Assembly (NCBI GenBank): GCA_036940085.1
Contig: JALLBK010000729.1
Location: 1 to 14,261, forward strand
Source: Discostella pseudostelligera
Lineage: Eukaryota > Bacillariophyta > Thalassiosirophyceae > Thalassiosirales > Thalassiosiraceae
Direction of reading: 5' to 3'
DNA: 14,261 nucleotides
The translations under genes were made by a program, and so were the position numbers. A model generated the notes under the pieces. It had not been told where the DNA came from, searched no databases, and saw only the letters and a program-made list of their open reading frames with translations. Shown in pieces: positions 9,451 to 14,261 of this stretch (its first letter is position 1; each line of letters opens with the position of its first letter).

Positions 9451-12026
9451 ATGTCCGACGACGAAACAAACGATGAAGTCCGTCGCAAGCTCCTCAAACC
9501 CAAAGTCACCGAAGAGGAGGCACTCTCCATCCTTGTCGATCTTTACATCCCCGATGGTTTCGACGAAGACGTCAATGATGTCGAATTGCCGCGGGCACAA
9601 GTCCTACAGGCGCTAGATTCATACGACGATGTCAACTATTTAGTAAAGATTGATGGAACGAAGGCCGTACTGAAAATTCACAATGGCGTAGAGTCGGGAC
9701 AGTATATTGCGGCACATGCAAGGAAGTGGGCCAAGTTGGACGAAGATGATAGGCCCAGCAACAAAGATGCATCCGAGAGTACTACTACGAGCAGCATCAT
9801 CGACCTACACACTGCCATATTTGCCCACTTGGCAAATCCAAAATATAACGTCGGAACAGGCCAAACCATTCTACCCATCAAGAAATCTTCTTCTTCTGGC
9901 CGAGAAGCAGGGGAGGATGATACATCCGTATGCATTCGCGAGCTATCCGTAGTCAGTTCTGAACACAGTCCTCAGCAGCTCGTAATACGTCTCCAACGTT
10001 ACGTGGATGGAACACCCCTTTGTTCCGTACCGTGGTTTCCCATCGAAACTCTCTTGGATGCTGGAGCATGCCTGGGTCGCATGTGTCATGCCCTGGACGA
10101 TCTTGCCGCCTCCAATCCGGATGCTTTATTTGCTGCAAAGCGATATCATGATTGGGATGGTAGGAATTTACTGGATGCCAAACAATACATTGTTCACATT
10201 GATGATGTCGATCGGAGGAAACTAGTGACCAATGTTATTGATGAATTTCAGAAGACTATAATAGATGGAGAAGAATGGAAGAAATTTCGCATGGGTATCA
10301 ATCATGGTGATTTTAACGATGGCAACCTTGTAAGTTGGATGACTCTGTTCTTCTTATCCATGATGTGTGCGTATCTCCCACTAACATTCACTCGATCGGT
10401 GTAATTTGAATATCCTACCAGATAATAGGTAATGACATGAAGATATCTGGGGTTATTGACTTTGGTGATACCGTCTACAGGTAAGATGACAAACACAACA
10501 AGAGAATCTCGATTTTCAGAACCAAATGCTCGTTAAACTAGAGTCCTTGGCCAAAAGGAGAATACAACACCCGGTCGACCGATTGACGAAAGTTGTCGGA
10601 GGCCAAGTTCAATTCTCAACATATCCGTGCCAGGAACTTCATTTCAATGAGCAATAAAAAACCACTTTCCGGGCTTAAAGCACCCGATAACCGTCAACGC
10701 TATCATGGATCACCCTTCCAACTAAGGAAGGATGGTGAACACCATGACGACGGCGGTTGTACATTTGTTGATTGTGTAAAACACTCGTCCTTTGTCATTC
10801 TCATATCTTGTTACTGACATGCTTTTCATCCTGCAATTGTGAATCCATTTCGCATCTTTACTCACAACCAATGTGAAGTTGGAGACTGCTAGATATTACA
10901 ACGGCGATGGCATACGCCTTGTTATCATCATATGGCAAGTGTAAAAGGTCAATATCCGCGGCGTGTGCTATCTTACGCGGCTTTCACCACAAGTATCCAT
11001 TAACTTTAGACGAGCGAAAACACCTACGTCTACTCATGACATGTCGATTAGCAATGTCAGCAATAATAGGCGCGTATTCTTACAAGCAAAATCCCGATAA
11101 CGATTACCTCCTACTGCACTCGAAACCAGCCTGGGAAGCNAGGCGCGTATTCTTACAAGCAAAATCCCGATAACGATTACCTCCTACTGCACTCGAAACC
11201 AGCCTGGGAAGCACTCTATTTCATTTGGGGAATGGATGGCAAAGGCGCGGGTGGTAAAATTGCCGATGTCATTGACAATGCATTTAACGTCGCTTGCGAC
11301 AATATACAAGTCCCAGCCGAGTCAGTGAATCCCGAGTTCATAGATGTTTCATTTCCGGACCCACCAATCAGAGATCCGTTCGCTTCCGCTAGAATTGAGA
11401 TCAAAGAGAAACAACCAGTGAGCATCAATGCAGCTAAACAAGTCGTTTCCTTTGTCACCGGCAATAAAAAGAAAGCAGAGGAAGTGGAGCGAATTCTTTC
11501 GACCAGCGGTGATCTTCCCTTCATACTTACCAATCGAAAGATTGATTTGCCTGAGCTGCAGGGAGATCCGATCCTCGTTGCAAAAGAAAAGTGTGCACAG
11601 GCAGCAAGAGGAATAAACGGAGCAGTTATCACCGAAGACACTTCATTGTGTTTCAATGCACTCAATGGTATGCCTGGCATATACATCAAGTGGTTTTTAG
11701 AAACAAACGGCCTCGATAGATTGAATGATATGATATCTTTTTCGGAGGACAAATCTGGCTACGCCCAAACCGTGGTGGCATTTTGTCCCGGTCCAGAAAT
11801 GGAAGTGTTAACATTTGTCGGCCGAACCGATGGTACAATCGTTCGTCCGCGAGGTAGTCTCGACTTTGGTTGGGATCCAATCTTTGAGCCGATCGAAGGG
11901 AATGGGCTGACATACGCTGAGATGACTGGCGATCAGAAGGATAGTATTTCGCATCGAAAGAGGGCGTTTATGAAGCTTCGTGATTATATTGACCAGAACG
12001 ATATTGATTTCTCGCATAAAGGCTAA
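9451..12026 (+). CDS. Hydroxylysine kinase-like APH domain fused to ITPase (ITPA)
   Basis: Exons 9451-10329, 10422-10480 and 10879-12026, with introns of 92 and 398 nt. After removing the 73-nt duplication surplus at 11068-11212, the product is 670 aa in one frame. Residues 1 to about 400 resemble hydroxylysine kinase (HYKK/AGPHD1): SYDDVN (57-62), lysine in VLKI (K75), catalytic HGDFNDGN (285-292, Asp287), DFGD (306-309), then SWRLLDITTAMAY and a C-terminus ending near KPAWEALYF. HYKK uses GTP to phosphorylate 5-hydroxylysine. After a linker of about 70 aa, residues 477 to about 661 are an ITPA domain: FVTGNKKK, IDLPELQGDP, EDTSLCFNALNG, PGIYIKWFLE, FGWDPIFEP and SHRKRAF, which hydrolyses ITP, dITP and XTP. 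If the duplication were real, the kinase would stop at 11173 and the ITPase could start at ATG 11232. Domain calls are firm; the fusion is likely. Confidence 0.8.
10481..10878 (+). other. 398-nt intron 2 of the kinase-ITPase gene
   Basis: The donor is GTAAGA after CTACAG, and the acceptor is TGTGAAG before TTGGAGA. Splicing gives VYSWRLLD, with spacing equal to HYKK. It is about four times longer than any other intron in the window. Inside lies an imperfect hairpin at 10704-10746 with three paired blocks: CATGG/CCATG, TCACC/GGTGA and CTTCC/GGAAG, around an AACTAA loop. The 74-codon open frame at 10593-10817 has no recognisable protein content. Confidence 0.75.
11068..11212 (+). repeat. Exact 72-bp direct duplication around one N, probable assembly artefact
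   Basis: Positions 11068-11139 and 11141-11212 are identical over 72 nt and are separated by a single N at 11140. The pattern is what results when two contigs with overlapping ends are joined without merging. Collapsing one copy and the N (73 nt) restores the reading frame of the kinase C-terminus into the ITPase. As written, the frame meets a TAA at 11171-11173. Confidence 0.85.
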
Positions 12027-12278
12027 TCTATTCGAGTTCATAAAAGACTGAAGACCCCGCGTGAATTCTAGCAATCCAAAAGTTGTGCCTCGAGCCTCGA
12101 GATATGCTGTTTCTCCCACCTCAAGCAGTGCGATTAATTTGTGAGAACGAGTATCTCACATGAAAAAATATTCAATAAAATTTTGCATGGATTTGTCGAT
12201 TTAGAGTATGAATTAGCATCCACGTTCTTTCACTTCGTGCACTCTTTCCACCACGGATGAGGTTGTGCGAGTAGGTTA
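12027..12278. terminator. Convergent 3' region with hairpin and AATAAA
   Basis: This 252-nt gap lies between the convergent stops of the ITPase and the VOC protein. A perfect hairpin TGTGAGA / TCTCACA with a 7-nt loop occupies 12140-12160. An A-rich stretch and AATAAA (12174-12179) follow, a plausible polyadenylation signal for the plus-strand gene. No coding potential was seen. Confidence 0.3.
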
Positions 12279-12728
12279 CTATATTGTTGGCTCGTACAGA
12301 CCAATCATATGACCATCGGGAGCTCTCAAGGCGGCAACCTTTCCATGCGCCGGATATTGTATTGGTCCATCCAAATGTGCACCCAATTGGACACATCGTG
12401 CCACTACTGTATCCATATCGTCGACATCAAAATTAAGCAAGGGTGAATACCCAACACTCAACGATGCCTCGTTAGATTCGACAGCCTGGATACTAAGCTG
12501 AAAATGTATTGGATGGTGATGAATCGATGCTTCGTCAGTTGCACTGCTGATGGAGGAAGTGGAGGAGGATCCACCGACGGGACAGACAAGTTCCGCCCAT
12601 TGATCCGTGTGCCGTATCACCGCCATGCCCAGACCATTTTGGTAAAAGTTGACGGCCGCGGCGACGCCATTTGTACCTCGAACCATGAGGAGTGCACGAC
12701 CAAAGCGCACGCCAATCGATGATGCCAT
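12279..12728 (-). CDS. VOC (glyoxalase/bleomycin-resistance fold) family protein
   Basis: Single-exon, 149 aa, with the start at the first ATG. It has one VOC module pair. The first beta-alpha unit is RALLMVRGT..AAAVNFYQNGLGM (11-35), with the typical FY..LGM signature. A Ser-rich insertion (54-68) precedes a His cluster (70-75) and HFQLSIQ. The second unit is LLNFDVDDMDTVVARCVQLGA (97-117), ending in APDGHMIGLYEP (136-147). Glu146 in GLYEP is the usual second-module metal ligand, but the usual first-strand ligand position is Leu/Met, so metal binding and glyoxalase I activity are doubtful. Members include glyoxalases, epimerases, dioxygenases and resistance proteins, and the reaction here is unknown. 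It is divergent from the seipin gene (287 nt). Confidence 0.82.
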   Translation of the reverse strand: MASSIGVRFGRALLMVRGTNGVAAAVNFYQNGLGMAVIRHTDQWAELVCPVGGSSSTSSISSATDEASIHHHPIHFQLSIQAVESNEASLSVGYSPLLNFDVDDMDTVVARCVQLGAHLDGPIQYPAHGKVAALRAPDGHMIGLYEPTI

Positions 12729-12860
12729 TTGAACCTCTGTTGAATAGACCGTTATAATCGTTTCATGGTGAGCATTTCATTGTTGGTCTAGGAGTTGATC
12801 GATGATAGTAGTAGATGGTAGTAGTTGCAGGATATGGGTGGGAGGGTGATGGGACACGTT

Positions 12861-12929
12861 CCCGCCATTTCGCCAGAGTATTCTTCGCCAAATTGCCTCC
12901 CGCCATTTCGCCAAATTTCCTTCCCGCCA
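12861..12929. promoter_or_regulatory. Cluster of E2F-like TTTCGCC/CCCGCCA motifs in divergent promoter
   Basis: The 287-nt gap 12729-13015 between the VOC and seipin starts holds the 15-mer CCCGCCATTTCGCCA twice (12861-12875 and 12899-12913), a third CCCGCCA (12923-12929), and TTCGCCAAATT twice (12884-12894 and 12907-12917). Read on the other strand these give TTTGGCGAA and TGGCGGGA, close to E2F/DP consensus. The motif density suggests a regulatory array, but binding is unproven. Confidence 0.4.
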
Positions 12930-13015
12930 GTTTTTAGCATCAAAATCGACCATGGCGGCGGTGGGAGGACGACATCCATAGCCATAGTAGAGGGCATGAA
13001 TAGTAACGATCGACC

Positions 13016-14261
13016 ATGACAAATACATTCCAGCACGAGATATGGCAAGAATTTGAAAGAGCCGCGACCGAAAACGCAAGACGAGCAATGCTTCATGCCA
13101 TTGGGTATGATCGGCCACCGTCGCTTCCACCTCCTCGATTTGATGAGCAACATCATCATTGGTTCTCGTCAATCGTCATGCCGTTCGTTACATGGGTCAT
13201 AAAAGCGTGCCTCGTCCTATTCTTCCTGCTATTACTGAGTATTGGGATATATTCAATTTTATGGGGTACGATAATGCGGGGGTTAGATGTCAAGTCTCGC
13301 AGGGTTTACTTTGACTACTCCCCAACAAATAATGTGATGCCTACGGCAATAGTGGACCTGCGATCAATGAAAAATTCTCCTTGGTCACATCATTTGTGTG
13401 GGGAAGAATCAACTTATCAATCTTCGTCTCCTTCTGGTGAATATGCATGTGCCAGCAACGATCATGAGACGATCAGCTACAGTGTCGGAGTAGAAAAAAA
13501 TGAATCAGTCGTAGAGAATCCAATTCTAGCACCGGGTCAAAGATATTTCTTTGAATTAGTCCTCACACTTCCCGAGTCTGATATAAACAAGCAGCTGGGC
13601 GTGTTCATGGTTAAGGTTGAGTTTCGGTCAGTGGATAGAACCCTACTTGCATCGTCAAAGCAACACAGCATGCTCCCATACGAAAGCTCCATCGTTACAT
13701 TATTTCGAAAGACAATGCTCATCCTGCCACTGGCATTTGATCTCATGTCTGAAACAAAGTCTGTAACATTGCTCTTATTCGATCATTATACTGATATAAG
13801 CGACAAAAAGCCCGTATCTTTATTGGAGGTTACTTTGGGAGTACCGAATCCAGCGGCATTTCCCACAACGTTGCAAACAATTCAAATACATTCGGCGGAG
13901 CTTCGATACGGAAAAGAAATGAATGCAATCCAATCCTTTTTGCGCCATTGGCAGTATTTATTTGCAATCATTGTGATTTCGGCTCTCTTTTTAGGCTTAT
14001 TGTCGATTATCTTGTCGATATTGAATCGTCGTGCCCAGTTGAGACGATGGAATGAGGAGCCGTATGCTGATTTTTTCGACTCAATCGCTGACGAGGCTTC
14101 CGACATTCTCAACACATCCTCGCATAATCGGTGGATGGGTGCGGATATAGAAATACTCGACGACAGTGAGAATGATTCTACTGCATGGGAACCAATTGTT
14201 CCGAATGAAAAGGCGACGAAGAAGAAGGGTACTCCACCTCCACCTGCAGAGAATGTGCCGG
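13016..14261 (+). CDS. Seipin family protein (BSCL2-like), 3' end beyond window
   Basis: Open from ATG 13016 to the window edge, 415 codons plus one base, with in-frame TAG and TAA just upstream of the ATG and no stop inside. Predicted layout: cytosolic N-terminus with a Pro-rich LPPPR (37-41), transmembrane helix 1 (about 60-85), ER-luminal domain (about 90-308), transmembrane helix 2 (about 312-336) and a charged acidic cytosolic tail. The luminal domain carries seipin hallmarks: YFDY (97-100), APGQRYFFELVLTLPES (171-187), QLGVFMVKV (192-200), MLPYESSIVTLFRKTML (218-234) and LLFDHY (252-257). Seipin forms rings at ER-lipid droplet contacts and controls droplet biogenesis and triacylglycerol storage, which matters in oil-accumulating algae. 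A luminal insertion of about 45 aa (119-165) contains C127 and C144. No introns are apparent so far. Confidence 0.88.
   Translation, partial: MTNTFQHEIWQEFERAATENARRAMLHAIGYDRPPSLPPPRFDEQHHHWFSSIVMPFVTWVIKACLVLFFLLLLSIGIYSILWGTIMRGLDVKSRRVYFDYSPTNNVMPTAIVDLRSMKNSPWSHHLCGEESTYQSSSPSGEYACASNDHETISYSVGVEKNESVVENPILAPGQRYFFELVLTLPESDINKQLGVFMVKVEFRSVDRTLLASSKQHSMLPYESSIVTLFRKTMLILPLAFDLMSETKSVTLLLFDHYTDISDKKPVSLLEVTLGVPNPAAFPTTLQTIQIHSAELRYGKEMNAIQSFLRHWQYLFAIIVISALFLGLLSIILSILNRRAQLRRWNEEPYADFFDSIADEASDILNTSSHNRWMGADIEILDDSENDSTAWEPIVPNEKATKKKGTPPPPAENVP

Noticed and set aside
10593..10817. Plus-strand frame of 74 codons inside the long intron
   Set aside because: No domain and no link to flanking exons; splicing across it restores the kinase alignment exactly.
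11068..11212. 72-bp direct repeat as a genuine tandem duplication or target-site duplication of a mobile element
   Set aside because: Copies are identical, separated only by one N, with no element between; an unmerged contig overlap is simpler.
11232..12026. Stand-alone ITPase gene starting at ATG 11232
   Set aside because: The frame stays open upstream into the kinase C-terminus within the same contig copy, and about 70 residues before the ITPA domain would be an unusual extension. It remains possible if the 72-bp duplication is real.
12777..13172. Overlapping minus-strand frames of 131 and 123 codons across the VOC/seipin promoter
   Set aside because: They overlap the seipin N-terminus and the repeated promoter motif, and no protein family is visible.

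Overview
The window looks like compact nuclear DNA of a photosynthetic protist, most likely a diatom. This is an inference from four things: eight eukaryotic genes packed into 14 kb, short GT-AG introns (mostly 75-109 nt), 8.5 kb of unbroken alternation of convergent and divergent gene pairs, and a ubiquitin-nickel superoxide dismutase fusion of a kind I associate with marine algae. No species can be named from the sequence alone. No prokaryotic, viral, transposon or CRISPR feature was seen.

Layout, left to right: (1) a CDK-family protein kinase, closest by eye to CDK20/CCRK (+, 271-1803), with an E2F-like site upstream; (2) a convergent three-exon mitochondrial carrier of the 2-oxoglutarate/malate type (-, 1916-3089); (3) a divergent METTL21-like protein methyltransferase (+, 3238-4467); (4) a five-exon IGHMBP2/SMUBP-2-type UPF1-like helicase (+, 4621-7981); (5) a convergent two-exon gene encoding ubiquitin-ubiquitin-NiSOD (-, 8098-9058); (6) a divergent three-exon gene in which a hydroxylysine-kinase-like APH domain continues in frame into an ITPase domain (+, 9451-12026); (7) a convergent VOC/glyoxalase-fold protein (-, 12279-12728); (8) a divergent seipin-family membrane protein that runs off the right edge (+, 13016-14261).

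Two genes stand out. In the ubiquitin-NiSOD gene the two ubiquitin units end in RGG immediately before His-Cys-x-x-Pro-Cys-Gly. Ordinary deubiquitinase cleavage would therefore release a NiSOD whose N-terminal residue is the obligatory nickel-binding histidine, and ubiquitin would replace the bacterial leader peptide and its protease. In the kinase-ITPase gene, the fusion depends on reading a 72-bp exact duplication around a single N (11068-11212) as an unmerged assembly overlap. Once that 73-nt surplus is removed, the frame runs without a break from the kinase into the ITPase.

The genes do not form one pathway. They are mostly housekeeping functions: cell-cycle or ciliary signalling, mitochondrial transport, protein methylation, RNA/DNA helicase, superoxide removal, amino-acid kinase with nucleotide sanitation, and lipid-droplet/ER biology. 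Divergent pairs share intergenic promoters of 148, 392 and 287 bp. Convergent pairs have 3' gaps of 112, 116 and 252 bp. All exon joins were inferred by reading frame, splice dinucleotides and recalled family alignment, without transcript data.
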